A stretch of DNA of 41,710 bases from Streptomyces acidicola (GCF_009377235.1 NZ_VMNX01000065.1:1-41710); one strand, 5' to 3'. Positions 23,170-32,314 are shown, counted from the stretch's first letter. A program made the numbers and translations. The notes: generated from the sequence alone by a model not told the origin.

Positions 23170-23509
23170 GGTCATCCCTTCGTCGGACGTGCGGGTGAAC
23201 GATTCCGTGGCACACAGGCAGGGCAGAAGCCCTCCAGCACAAGGGCCCACAAGCGCAAGCGATCACACACAAGTGCTCGTGAGCAAACAGATTCTGACGT
23301 TGCGACGCGCAGACGCGTCAAGGGTCCGTCCGGCCACTTGCGCCCGCCCCGCCCCGGCAGCTGCACCGATCGGCCCGCCCCACTCGCGCGACACCCCGGG
23401 TGCGGGGAACAACGACGCACTAGGCTGGATTTCGCCCGCATGCGCGTTCGGTCCGGCGAAATGGAATCTGGCCACGATGAGGAGCCGCAAGGTCACAGAA
23501 GGTGACGCC
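23170..23509. other. Divergent promoter region between the GH2 and PP2C genes
   Basis: About 340 bp. It contains two small inverted repeats, TGCTC-gt-GAGCA (23274-23285) and GACGCG-caga-CGCGTC (23304-23319), nearer the GH2 side and possible operators. A TAGGCT hexamer at about 23421 fits a -10 for the plus-strand gene. No gene is seen here. Confidence 0.45.
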
Positions 23510-25894
23510 GTGGCGTATACCTTCGACGGCACCGTCACGGCGCGGGCGGTCGTGGCCGCCGACGGTTCGGTCGTCGAGTGGAACGAGGGAGCGCGGCTGC
23601 TGTTGGGCTGGACGGCGCCGGACGTCCTGGGCCGGTCCGCCGCGCGACTGCTGGCCGCGCACGGTTCCTTCCGGCTGCCTCCGCCAGGCAGCCTCGTCTG
23701 GAGCGGCACGGTACCGCTGCGTCACCAGGACGGCCGGACGGTGTCGGTGTGGCTGCTCGCCCACCTCCTTCGGCCGACGGCCGGAGACACCGGAGACAAG
23801 GCCGGCGGCTGGCTGATTCTCTGCCCCCTGGAGGACCCCGGTCCGCTCAGTCTCGACGAGCCCCTCTCCGCGGCGCTCATGACCCAGTCGCCGTGCGCGG
23901 CGGCCGTGTTCGACGGGCGGCTACGACTGCGCGGCATCAACAACGCGATGGCGGACGCGGTCGGCATCCCGGAGGAGAACCTCCGGGGGCTCCACATGTC
24001 CGAGATAGTGGGCGGCCGGCAGGGCGAGAAGCTGGAGGAGCACCTGCGCGAGGTGCTCGACAGCGGCCGGAGCAAGGAGGTGCAGACCTTTCTACGGGCC
24101 GCGGACGAGGCCGACGCACACGCCTGGTCCGCACGGATCGCCCCCCTGACCGACAGCGACGGGCGGGCGATCGGCGTCTGTGTGACCGGCCACGACATCA
24201 CCGAGCAGTACCAGGCCCGCCAGCGGCTGCAACTCGTGAACGAGGCCAGCGTCCGGATCGGCAGCACCCTCGACGTGACGCGCACGGCCCAGGAGCTGGC
24301 CGATGTGTGCGTGCCCACGCTCGCCGACTTCGTCAGCGTCGACCTCATGGAGTCCCTGGCGTACGGGGACGAGCCGGCGGTGGGATCGCTGTCCGCCCCG
24401 TTCACTCTGCGCCGCGCCGCCCACCAGTCGGTGAACGCGGGCTGCCCCGAGGCCGTGGTCGAGCTGGGGGGCCTCGACGTCTACCCCGCCTCCTCGCCGC
24501 AGGGCGCCTCGCTGGCCGTCGGGCGGACGGTCGTGGCGATGAACTCCGGCGGCGCCCTCGGGGAGTGGCTGGACTGGGACCCGGTGCGCAGTGCGCGGAT
24601 AAAGGAGTACGGCATCCACGCCACGATGTCGGTCCCGATCCGGGCCCGCGGCACGACCCTCGGCGTGGCCGTGCTCACCCGCTTCCGGCACAAGGACCCG
24701 TTCACGCCCGACGACGAGCTGCTGGCCGAGGAGGTCACGGCCCGCGCCGCCGTCTGTATCGACAACGCCCGCCGCTTCTCCCGCGAGCGCGAGACGGCAC
24801 TGGCGCTCCAGCGCAGCCTGCTCCCGCTGACGCTGCCCCGCATGCCCGCGCTGGAGGCGGCGTCGCGGTACCTGCCGGCGGCGCGGGCCGGAGTGGGCGG
24901 CGACTGGTTCGACGTGATCCCGCTGTCCGGCCTGCGGGTCGCCATGGTGGTCGGTGACGTCGTCGGCCACGGCATCCAGGCGTCGGCGACGATGGGCCGG
25001 CTCCGTACGGCCGTCCGTACGCTCGCGGACGTCGACCTGGCTCCGGACGAGCTGCTGACCCACGTCGACGACCTCGTCGTACGGCTGTCGAAGGAGGCCG
25101 GTGCCGAAGGGGTGACCGAGGTGGGGGCCACCTGTCTGTACTCGGTGTACGACCCGGTCACCCGCCGGTGCAGTTTCGCGCGGGCCGGGCATCCGCCGCC
25201 GGTGGTGCTCACGCCGGACGGCCGAACGCTCGATGTGCAGGTGCCGGCGGGCCCGCCGCTGGGCCTGGGCGGGCTGCCCTTCGAATCCACCGAGCTGGAA
25301 CTCCCCGAGGGCACACTCCTCGCCCTCTACACCGACGGGCTGATCGAGAGCCGCGACCGCGACATCGACGCCGGGCACGACCTGCTGCGCCAGACACTCG
25401 CCCGCTCGACCGGTTCCCTGGACGAGGTCTGCCAGGACGTCATCCGCTCGATGCTGCCGGCGGCCGGAGCCACCGACGACGTGGCGCTGCTGCTGGCCCG
25501 GACCCGCGGGCTGAAGCCCTCGCAGGTCGCGACCTGGGCACTGCCGGCCAATCCAGCGGTCGTCTCCCGCACCCGCCAGTACGTCCTGGACCAGCTGGCG
25601 GCGTGGGGGCTGGCCGAGATGGCGTTCACCGTCGAACTCGTGGTGAGCGAGCTGGTCACCAACGCGATCCGGCACGGCGCGCCCCCGATCCAGCTGCGGC
25701 TCATCCACGAGGACTCCACCCTGATCTGTGAGGTGTCCGACTCCAGCGGTACAGCACCGCATCTGCGCCGGGCCAAGACGTTCGACGAGGGCGGCCGCGG
25801 CCTGCTGCTGGTGGCCCAGCTCACCCAGCGCTGGGGCAGCCGCCACACGGACAACGGCAAGACGATCTGGGCGGAGCTGACACTGTCGGACTGA
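23510..25894 (+). CDS. PAS-PAS-GAF-PP2C phosphatase fused to a SpoIIAB-like ATPase
   Basis: A 794-aa signalling protein of the RsbU/SpoIIE class fused to a histidine-kinase-like ATPase. The order is a PAS-like region (about 1-110), a second PAS (about 125-245, ending 'GVCVTGHDITEQYQARQRLQ'), GAF (about 255-425), PP2C/SpoIIE phosphatase (about 445-665) with metal-binding aspartates in 'GGDWFDVIPL', 'GDVVGHG' and 'ATDDVALLL', and a HATPase_c domain (about 685-790) with the N box 'ELVTNAIRHGAPP' and G box 'DEGGRGLLLV'. It should dephosphorylate STAS proteins and may itself bind a sigma or a STAS protein. GTG 23510 has AGAAGG about 7 nt upstream; ATG 23477 is the alternative. No transmembrane segment is seen. 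Confidence 0.92.
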   Translation: MAYTFDGTVTARAVVAADGSVVEWNEGARLLLGWTAPDVLGRSAARLLAAHGSFRLPPPGSLVWSGTVPLRHQDGRTVSVWLLAHLLRPTAGDTGDKAGGWLILCPLEDPGPLSLDEPLSAALMTQSPCAAAVFDGRLRLRGINNAMADAVGIPEENLRGLHMSEIVGGRQGEKLEEHLREVLDSGRSKEVQTFLRAADEADAHAWSARIAPLTDSDGRAIGVCVTGHDITEQYQARQRLQLVNEASVRIGSTLDVTRTAQELADVCVPTLADFVSVDLMESLAYGDEPAVGSLSAPFTLRRAAHQSVNAGCPEAVVELGGLDVYPASSPQGASLAVGRTVVAMNSGGALGEWLDWDPVRSARIKEYGIHATMSVPIRARGTTLGVAVLTRFRHKDPFTPDDELLAEEVTARAAVCIDNARRFSRERETALALQRSLLPLTLPRMPALEAASRYLPAARAGVGGDWFDVIPLSGLRVAMVVGDVVGHGIQASATMGRLRTAVRTLADVDLAPDELLTHVDDLVVRLSKEAGAEGVTEVGATCLYSVYDPVTRRCSFARAGHPPPVVLTPDGRTLDVQVPAGPPLGLGGLPFESTELELPEGTLLALYTDGLIESRDRDIDAGHDLLRQTLARSTGSLDEVCQDVIRSMLPAAGATDDVALLLARTRGLKPSQVATWALPANPAVVSRTRQYVLDQLAAWGLAEMAFTVELVVSELVTNAIRHGAPPIQLRLIHEDSTLICEVSDSSGTAPHLRRAKTFDEGGRGLLLVAQLTQRWGSRHTDNGKTIWAELTLSD

Positions 25895-25935
25895 GCGAGG
25901 CAGCTCAGAGCGGACGCGCCCTGGCGAACGCCCCG

Positions 25936-26856
25936 TCAGGCGCCCCTGAGCCTGCTTCGGTAACCCCCCGGAGGGACCCCGTACCGCTGCCGGAACACCC
26001 GGCTGAAGTGAAACGGGCTGGTGAAGCCCGAGGCCGCGGCGACCCGCTCGACCGGCAGGTCGGTCGCTTCGAGGAGCCGCGCCGCGTGCAGCAGCCGAGC
26101 GTCGAGGAGCGCCCGCATCGGGGACCGGCCGAGCTGCTGGGTGAACAGATGTGCGAACCGTGACGGCGAGAGCGAGACGCGCTCGGCGAGGGAGCGGACC
26201 GTGTGCCGGGCACCCGGGTCTGCGGCGATCAGCCCTTCCGCCCGCCGGATCCGCGGGTCGACCCCCGACCGGCGCGGCTCCGAGCGGGCCGCGGCGAGCA
26301 GCACGACCTCCTCCAGCGAGCACAGGGCCAGCTCACGGGCCGCGGTGCCGTGCGCCACGGCCACCTCACCGGCTCCCGCCACACCCTCGGCCCCCGGCAC
26401 ACCCTCGGCCGGTGGTGCTCCCTCCCCCGCCCAGCGCGCGTCGGCGATCATCCGGCCGAACGCGGCGTCGACACGGTCCCGGACACCGGCATGGGTGTGC
26501 GACACCGCGTAGAGGCGGTCCCCGATCTCGTACGGCCGCAACCAGCCGGCCCAGGACGTCCTGGCCTGGCAGTGCGCCCACCAGAACGCCCAGTGGTCCG
26601 CGCCGGGCCGGAGGGCGTACCGGTGGGGCACGCCGGGGCCCAGGACGACGAGGTCGCCCGGGCCCGCGACCGTCTCGGCCGTGCCCTGGCGCAGCAGTCC
26701 CCCGCCGCCCGTGGTCCACGTGAACAGCCAACTGTCCGATCCGCCCGGACGGTTGATGCGGTAGCCCGTTCCTTGGTCGAAGCGGCCGACGGTCACCAGG
26801 CCCGGTGGCGGGGACGGGACAGCAGTCTCGGACAGGTCGTCAGCACGCACAGGCAT
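25936..26856 (-). CDS. AraC family transcriptional regulator with cupin sensor domain
   Basis: A 306-aa regulator. An N-terminal AraC-type cupin (about residues 18-135, 'DSWLFTWTTGGGGLLRQG', 'GPGDLVVLGPGVPHRYAL') would bind a sugar or related ligand. A linker with an imperfect repeat 'AEGVPGAEGVAGAGEVAVA' follows. The C-terminal double helix-turn-helix (about 205-303) carries 'RSLAERVSLSPSRFAHLFTQ' and 'VAAASGFTSPFHFSRVFRQ' with 'YGVPPGGYR'. It is divergent from the PhyH gene with only 64 bp between the starts, so it probably controls that gene and itself. Confidence 0.93.
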   Translation of the reverse strand: MPVRADDLSETAVPSPPPGLVTVGRFDQGTGYRINRPGGSDSWLFTWTTGGGGLLRQGTAETVAGPGDLVVLGPGVPHRYALRPGADHWAFWWAHCQARTSWAGWLRPYEIGDRLYAVSHTHAGVRDRVDAAFGRMIADARWAGEGAPPAEGVPGAEGVAGAGEVAVAHGTAARELALCSLEEVVLLAAARSEPRRSGVDPRIRRAEGLIAADPGARHTVRSLAERVSLSPSRFAHLFTQQLGRSPMRALLDARLLHAARLLEATDLPVERVAAASGFTSPFHFSRVFRQRYGVPPGGYRSRLRGA

Positions 26857-26920
26857 CCTCCCGACGGTTGCTCCGACCTAGCGTGAGGCAGGAAGGACAT
26901 CGGCGAGAAGGGACACTCGG

Positions 26921-27727
26921 ATGACAGCCACGGTCAGGACGGACTTCAGGACGGACTTCGAGGAGAACGGCCATCTGGTGGTGCGCGGGCTGTTCTCCGC
27001 CGCCGAGATCGACGGCCTGTGCGCGGAGTTCGCGCGGCTGCACGCGCGCGGCCCGGTCCCCGGGCACTTCGAACCCCGGGCGACCGCGGCCGACACCGCC
27101 GCGGACCCGCTGCACATCTACCCCCGGTTCATGCACCCGCACCGCGTCAACGAGCTGTCCCGGCGCGTCCTCCTCGACGCCCGGCTGCGGGAGATCCTCG
27201 AAGTGCTCCTGGGCGAGGAGGTCCTGGCCGCGCAGAGCATGTTCTACTTCAAGCCGCCGGGCGCCCGTGGTCAGGCGCTGCACCAGGACAACTTCTATCT
27301 CCGGGTGGAGCCGGGCACATGTGTGGCCGCGTGGATCGCCTGTGATGTGATCGACCAGGAGAACGGCGGTCTGGAGGTCGTGCCGGGCACGCACCGCATG
27401 GACCTGTTCTGCCCGGAGGAGGCGGACGCCGAGCTGTCCTTCGTCCGGGAGTACGTGCCGCCGCCGCCCGGCCTGGCCGCCGTACCCGTCGACATGAAGC
27501 CGGGTGACGTTCTGTTCTTCAACGGCAGCCTGGTGCACGGCTCCCAGCCCAACCACACCGACGACCGCTTCCGCCGCTCCTTCATCGGTCACTACGTCGG
27601 CCGCTCCACCGAGCGCATCGGCCGCTTCTACCACTCCCTCACGATGAGCGGCGAACCCGTCGCCCTGCCGGAGAGCGAGGGCGCGGGGCCGTGCGGCACG
27701 GAGTTCGAGGCGGCGGGCGCGCACTGA
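26921..27727 (+). CDS. Phytanoyl-CoA dioxygenase (PhyH) family protein
   Basis: Fe(II)/2-oxoglutarate-dependent oxygenase, 268 aa. The double-stranded beta-helix metal triad is complete: His121 and Asp123 in 'ALHQDNFYL' and His206 in 'SLVHGSQPN'; Arg219 in 'RFRRSF' is placed to hold 2-oxoglutarate. The family hydroxylates diverse small molecules, so the substrate is open. ATG 26921 has AGAAGGGA about 8 nt upstream. Divergent from an AraC-cupin regulator, a layout common in sugar or secondary-metabolite catabolism. Confidence 0.92.
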   Translation: MTATVRTDFRTDFEENGHLVVRGLFSAAEIDGLCAEFARLHARGPVPGHFEPRATAADTAADPLHIYPRFMHPHRVNELSRRVLLDARLREILEVLLGEEVLAAQSMFYFKPPGARGQALHQDNFYLRVEPGTCVAAWIACDVIDQENGGLEVVPGTHRMDLFCPEEADAELSFVREYVPPPPGLAAVPVDMKPGDVLFFNGSLVHGSQPNHTDDRFRRSFIGHYVGRSTERIGRFYHSLTMSGEPVALPESEGAGPCGTEFEAAGAH

Positions 27728-27886
27728 GGGGGTGCGCCCCGGAACGCGCTCCCATCCCCTTTTTCGAAAAGACCCTTTCCTGCCTTTCCGTTCCACGCGC
27801 TTGACATTGGGCGGTTGAATGTGGGCAACAAAAGACCCTGGACAACGGGCCATAACGATTCGATAACCCCACGCTTCCCTGCGCGT

Positions 27887-27892
27887 TAGGGT
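27887..27892 (+). promoter_or_regulatory. Candidate -10 element for a leaderless uvrA-like transcript
   Basis: TAGGGT fits the TAnnnT -10 pattern and ends 7 nt before the GTG 27900 start codon. There is no ribosome-binding site between, so the transcript may begin at or next to the start codon. No good -35 hexamer is seen at the usual spacing. Confidence 0.4.
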
Positions 27893-27899
27893 CGGTGGC

Positions 27900-30746
27900 G
27901 TGAGAGACCGCATCGTCATCAAGGGCGCTCGTCAGCACAATCTCCGTGACATCTCTGTTGAGCTGCCCCGGGAGGCGCTCATCGTTTTCTCGGGTGTTTC
28001 CGGTTCGGGAAAGTCGAGCCTCGCTTTCGACACGATTTTCGCCGAGGGACAGCGCCGCTATGTGGAGTCGCTTTCGGCGTACGCGCGGCAGTTCCTGGGG
28101 CAGCTGGACAAGCCGGACGTCGACGTCATCGAGGGGCTGTCGCCGGCCATCGCGATCGACCAGAAGACGGCCGGCCGCAATCCGCGCTCCACCGTCGGCA
28201 CCATCACCGAGGTGTACGACCATCTGCGGCTGCTGTACGCCCGTGTCGGCCGCCCCCACTGCCCCGAGTGCGACGAGCCGGTCAGCCGTCAGACGCCCCA
28301 GCGGATCGTGGACCGGCTCCTGGCCGAGGAGGAGGGCGTCCGTGTGCAGGTGCTCGCCCCGGTCGTACGGGACCGCAAGGGCGAACACGCGGAGGTGTTC
28401 CGCCAGTTGCAGACGGATGGCTTCAGCCGGGTGCGGGTGGACGGGGTCGTCCTTCCGCTGAGCGCACCGCCCGCGCTCGACAAGGGCACGAAGCACTCCA
28501 TCGAGGTCGTGGTGGACCGGATCGCCCTCAAGGCGGGCGCCCGGCAGCGGCTGACCGAGTCCGTCGAGACCGCGCTGGGCCTCACGGGCGGTGTCGTCTG
28601 CGTCGACTTCGTGGACCTGGACGCCGCCGATCCCGCACGCGAGCTGCGGTTCTCGGAGAAGATGGCGTGCCCGCGCGGCCACGACCTCGGCCTGGAGTCG
28701 CTGGAACCCCGGCTGTTCTCGTTCAACGCCCCCTGGGGTGCCTGCCCCGAGTGCACCGGCCTCGGCTCACGGACCGAGGTCGACCCCGGACTCCTCGTCC
28801 CGGACGAGGAGAAGTCCCTGGCCGAGGGCGCCATCGCGCCCTGGACCAACACCAGCGGCGCCGACTACTTCGCCCGGCTCCTCGACGCACTCGCCGCCGA
28901 GATCGGCTTCAGCACCGCCACCGCGTGGCGCGAACTGCCTGACGAGGTACGGCACATCGTGCTGCACGGCACGCCGCGGCAACTGCACCTGACGTACCAG
29001 AACCGGTTCGGGCGCGATCGTTCCCACCTGACCCGGTACGAGGGGGTCGTCCCGCACGTCCAGCGGCGGTACACGGAGGCCGAGGGCGAGGGCGCCCCGA
29101 CGCGGTTCGCGGGCTATATGCGCGAGGTGCCCTGCTCGGCCTGCGGTGGTGCGCGGCTGAGGCCCGCGGTGCTCGCCGTGCGGGTGGGCGGGCGCGGCAT
29201 AGCCGAGCTGACCGCACTCCCCCTCGACCAACTCGGGCAATTCATACGCGACTTGGAGCTCCAGGGATGGGAGCGCCGGGTCGCGGAGGCCGTGCTCGCC
29301 GAGATCGACGAGCGGCTGCGGTTCCTCCTGGACGTCGGACTCCACTACCTGTCCCTGGACCGGCCCGCAGCGAGCCTGTCGGGCGGGGAGGCGCAGCGCA
29401 TCCGGCTGGCCACACAGATCGGCGCCGGCCTGGTCGGGGTGCTGTACGTGCTGGACGAGCCGAGCATCGGGCTGCACCAGCGGGACAACCAGCGGCTGAT
29501 CGAGACCCTGCTGCGGCTGCGCGACCGGGGCAACACCGTGATCGTCGTCGAGCACGACGAGGACACCATGAAGGTGGCCGACTGGGTGGTGGACATCGGG
29601 CCGGGCGCCGGCGAGCACGGCGGGCACGTGGTGCACTCCGGAACGGTACGCGAACTCATGGAGCACCCCACCTCACTCACCGGGGCCTATCTGTCGGGCC
29701 GCCGGGAGATACCGCTGCCCCGGCAGCGCAGGCCGCGCACGGAGGGCCGGGAGCTCACGGTGCACGACGCGGCCGAGCACAACTTGAAGGACGTCACGGT
29801 GTCGTTCCCGCTCGGGCAGTTCGTCGCGGTCACCGGTGTCTCCGGCTCGGGCAAGTCGACGCTGGTGAACGACATCCTCCACACGGCGCTCGCCCAGCGG
29901 CTGCACCGCGCCCACAAGGTGCCGGGCCGGCATCGCACGATCACCGGTGCCGAGGAGATCGACAAGGTGGTCCAGGTCGACCAGTCCCCCATCGGCCGCA
30001 GCCCGCGCTCCAACCCGGCGACGTACACGGGGGTCTTCGACCATCTGCGCAAGCTGTTCGCCCAGACCCCGGAGGCGAAGGTGCGCGGCTACCAGCCCGG
30101 CCGGTTCTCCTTCAACCTCAAGGGTGGCCGCTGCGACCACTGTTACGGCGACGGCACCATCAAGGTGGAGATGAACTTCCTGCCGGACGTGTACGTGCCG
30201 TGCGAGGTGTGCCACGGCGCCCAGTACAACCGGGAGACGCTGGAGGTCCACTACAAGGGCCGGTCCATCGCCGACGTCCTCGCCATGACCGTCGCGGAGA
30301 GCCTGGACTTCTTCGACGGGCACCAGATCATCTCCCGGCACCTGCGCACCCTGCATGACGTCGGGCTCGGCTACGTCAGGATCGGCCAGCCCGCGACGAC
30401 CCTGTCCGGCGGCGAGGCACAGCGCGTCAAACTCGCCTCCGAGCTCCAGCGCCGTACCCGCGGACGCACCCTCTACGTACTCGACGAACCGACCACCGGA
30501 CTACACATCGACGATGTGCGCAGGCTGCTGGACGTGCTCCACCGGCTCGTCGACTCGGGCAACACGGTCGTCGTGATCGAGCACAACCTCGACGTCGTCA
30601 AGACGGCGGACTGGCTGATCGACATGGGCCCGGAGGGCGGCCACGGCGGCGGCACGGTCATCGCCGAGGGAACCCCCGAGCTGATAGCCGCTCAACCGCA
30701 CTCGTACACCGGGCAGTTCCTGCGTCCGCTGCTGGAGGTGGGGTGA
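27900..30746 (+). CDS. uvrA: UvrA-family excinuclease ABC subunit A (probable second copy)
   Basis: ATPase that loads UvrB on damaged DNA in nucleotide excision repair, 948 aa. Both ABC halves are intact: Walker A 'GVSGSGKSSL' at about 32-41 and 'GVSGSGKSTL' near 645, and signatures 'LSGGEAQRIRLATQ' and 'LSGGEAQRVKLASEL' with their Walker B stretches. The first zinc module is Cys-x3-His ('ACPRGH') paired with 'CPEC', and the second is 'CDHC...CEVC', with 'GDGTIKVEMNFLPDVYVPC'. The housekeeping Streptomyces UvrA is, from memory, about 1,010 aa, so this shorter protein with a different partner gene is more likely a paralogue. GTG 27900 begins exactly at the conserved 'RDRIVIKGARQHNLRDISVE'. The sigma gene follows after 1 bp. 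Confidence 0.93.
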   Translation: MRDRIVIKGARQHNLRDISVELPREALIVFSGVSGSGKSSLAFDTIFAEGQRRYVESLSAYARQFLGQLDKPDVDVIEGLSPAIAIDQKTAGRNPRSTVGTITEVYDHLRLLYARVGRPHCPECDEPVSRQTPQRIVDRLLAEEEGVRVQVLAPVVRDRKGEHAEVFRQLQTDGFSRVRVDGVVLPLSAPPALDKGTKHSIEVVVDRIALKAGARQRLTESVETALGLTGGVVCVDFVDLDAADPARELRFSEKMACPRGHDLGLESLEPRLFSFNAPWGACPECTGLGSRTEVDPGLLVPDEEKSLAEGAIAPWTNTSGADYFARLLDALAAEIGFSTATAWRELPDEVRHIVLHGTPRQLHLTYQNRFGRDRSHLTRYEGVVPHVQRRYTEAEGEGAPTRFAGYMREVPCSACGGARLRPAVLAVRVGGRGIAELTALPLDQLGQFIRDLELQGWERRVAEAVLAEIDERLRFLLDVGLHYLSLDRPAASLSGGEAQRIRLATQIGAGLVGVLYVLDEPSIGLHQRDNQRLIETLLRLRDRGNTVIVVEHDEDTMKVADWVVDIGPGAGEHGGHVVHSGTVRELMEHPTSLTGAYLSGRREIPLPRQRRPRTEGRELTVHDAAEHNLKDVTVSFPLGQFVAVTGVSGSGKSTLVNDILHTALAQRLHRAHKVPGRHRTITGAEEIDKVVQVDQSPIGRSPRSNPATYTGVFDHLRKLFAQTPEAKVRGYQPGRFSFNLKGGRCDHCYGDGTIKVEMNFLPDVYVPCEVCHGAQYNRETLEVHYKGRSIADVLAMTVAESLDFFDGHQIISRHLRTLHDVGLGYVRIGQPATTLSGGEAQRVKLASELQRRTRGRTLYVLDEPTTGLHIDDVRRLLDVLHRLVDSGNTVVVIEHNLDVVKTADWLIDMGPEGGHGGGTVIAEGTPELIAAQPHSYTGQFLRPLLEVG

Positions 30747-30747
30747 C

Positions 30748-31764
30748 GTGAGCGTGGTGGACACGGACGCCCCGGTGGAGGAGCGGGAGGAGTTCCTGCT
30801 CGGGGACGACGAGAGCGACGCGCCCGCCCCTCGGCCGGCCGCCGCGAACGGGTCGGTGGACCCGGTACGGGACTACCTCAGGCTCATCGCGCGGGTGCGC
30901 CTCCTCAGCGCCGAGCAGGAGGTGGAGCTGGCAAAGCGCATCGAGGCGGGCCTGTACGCGGAGAAGCGGAGGGAGGAGGAGCCGGAGCTGGCGCCCTCGT
31001 TCCGCCGGGAGCTCGCCCTGCTCGCCGAGGACGGGTGCCGCGCCAAGGCCCACCTCATCGAGGCGAACCTCCGGCTGGTCGTCTCGGTGGCGAAGCGGTA
31101 CACGGGCCGCGGGCTGCTGTTCCTGGACCTGATCCAGGAGGGCAACACCGGTCTGATCCGCGCCGTCGAGAAGTTCGACTACGCCAAGGGATTCAAGTTC
31201 TCGACATACGCGACCTGGTGGATCCGGCAAGCCATCACGCGCGCGCTGGCCGACCAGGGGCGGACCATCCGTATCCCGGTCCACTTGGTGGAGGTCATCA
31301 ACCGGGTGGCCAGGACGCGGCGCGAGCTGCTCCATGAGCGCGGCACGGAACCCTCGCCCCAGGAGCTGGCCGACAAGGCGGGCGTGTCCTTGGACAAGCT
31401 CACCGAACTCGACGGCTACACCCGGGAACCCGTCTCCCTGCACACCGCGCTCAATGAGGAGGGCGACACCGAGTTCGGCGACCTGATCGAGGACGCAGAC
31501 AGCGCCTCCCCCTGGGAGACGGTCACCTTCGTCCTGCTCCAGGAGACCATCCAGTCCCTCCTCGCGGACATGACGCCGCGGGAGGCCGGCATCATCTCCC
31601 TGCGGTTCGGGCTCTTCGGCGGCCGGGCGCGGACGCTGGAGGAGATCGGCCAGGTGTACGGCGTGACCCGTGAACGCATCCGCCAGATCGAGTCCAAGAC
31701 GATGTCCAAGCTGCGTCATCCCTCACGCTCGCAGGCGCTGCGGGACTATCTCGACGTCCTGTGA
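30748..31764 (+). CDS. Group 2 sigma-70 family RNA polymerase sigma factor (Hrd-like)
   Basis: A 338-aa sigma factor related to HrdB/HrdD. An acidic N-terminal tail of about 35 residues precedes region 1.2 ('VDPVRDYLRLIARVRLLSAEQEVELAKRIEAG'). Region 2 has 'ANLRLVVSVAKRYTGRGLLFLDLIQEGN' and 2.4 'FSTYATWWIRQAITRALADQ'. Region 3 follows, then region 4.2 'RTLEEIGQVYGVTRERIRQIESKTMSKLRHP'. All -10 and -35 recognition regions look intact, but the long region 1.1 of a primary sigma is absent. GTG 30748 lies 1 bp after the uvrA stop with GGAGGTGGGG upstream, so the two are co-transcribed. This is not the usual context of hrd genes. Confidence 0.93.
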   Translation: MSVVDTDAPVEEREEFLLGDDESDAPAPRPAAANGSVDPVRDYLRLIARVRLLSAEQEVELAKRIEAGLYAEKRREEEPELAPSFRRELALLAEDGCRAKAHLIEANLRLVVSVAKRYTGRGLLFLDLIQEGNTGLIRAVEKFDYAKGFKFSTYATWWIRQAITRALADQGRTIRIPVHLVEVINRVARTRRELLHERGTEPSPQELADKAGVSLDKLTELDGYTREPVSLHTALNEEGDTEFGDLIEDADSASPWETVTFVLLQETIQSLLADMTPREAGIISLRFGLFGGRARTLEEIGQVYGVTRERIRQIESKTMSKLRHPSRSQALRDYLDVL

Positions 31765-31774
31765 AGCCGGTCGG

Positions 31775-32314
31775 TCACCCCGCGTCGAGAGCGAGCAGGT
31801 CGAGGGCCCGATCCCAAGCGAACTCCGCTCTCCCGCCGTCCTGTTGGGGTTCACCGGAGTAGGGGTCGCCGAAGCGGACGCCCATCTCGCACAGCCGGAC
31901 GAGGCTCGCCCGGTACGCGGGGTGGGCCGCCAGCGCGTCGGCCACACAGGGCAGGACGGCGATCGGAACGCCGAGCCCGTAGGCCTCGCAGAGGGTGCCG
32001 AGGGCGAGGGTGTCGGCGATGCCGGCCGCCCATTTGTTGATCGTGTTGAAGGTGGCGGGCGCGACGGCCACGGCGTCGGGCGCGGGGAAGGGGCGTGGGT
32101 CGGCCGGGGACCGCCAGGCGGAGCGGATGGGACGGCCCGTCTGCGTCTCGACTGCGGTGGTGTCGAAGAAGCCGCGCACGGCGACCGGGGTCGCGATCAC
32201 GCCGACGTCCCAGTTCCGTTCCTGCGCCGCCGTGATCAGCTTGCTGACGTCCGCGGCGATCCCGGCGGCGCAGACGACGACGTAGAGGAAGGGCTTCTCG
32301 GCCTGTTCGGTCAT
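31775..32314 (-). CDS. Flavoprotein of the HFCD / phosphopantothenoylcysteine decarboxylase-like family
   Basis: A 179-aa flavin-binding protein. The N-terminal 'FLYVVVCAAGIAADVSKLITAAQERNWDVGVIATPVA' and the central 'PDAVAVAPATFNTINKWAAGIADTLALGTLCEA' are the FMN-binding segments of the HFCD family. It lacks a synthetase domain and so is not a full Dfp/CoaBC. The family includes small-molecule and peptide decarboxylases; the substrate here is unknown. It lies 9 bp after the DUF1348 gene on the same strand and converges on the sigma gene with 10 bp between stops. Confidence 0.85.
   Translation of the reverse strand: MTEQAEKPFLYVVVCAAGIAADVSKLITAAQERNWDVGVIATPVAVRGFFDTTAVETQTGRPIRSAWRSPADPRPFPAPDAVAVAPATFNTINKWAAGIADTLALGTLCEAYGLGVPIAVLPCVADALAAHPAYRASLVRLCEMGVRFGDPYSGEPQQDGGRAEFAWDRALDLLALDAG

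Noticed and set aside
27728..27899. SOS (LexA) or RecA-independent damage promoter ahead of the uvrA-like gene
   Set aside because: I looked for a GAAC-type palindrome and for a TTGTC-type element ahead of the -10 and found neither; a TTGACA near 27803 has no good partner -10.
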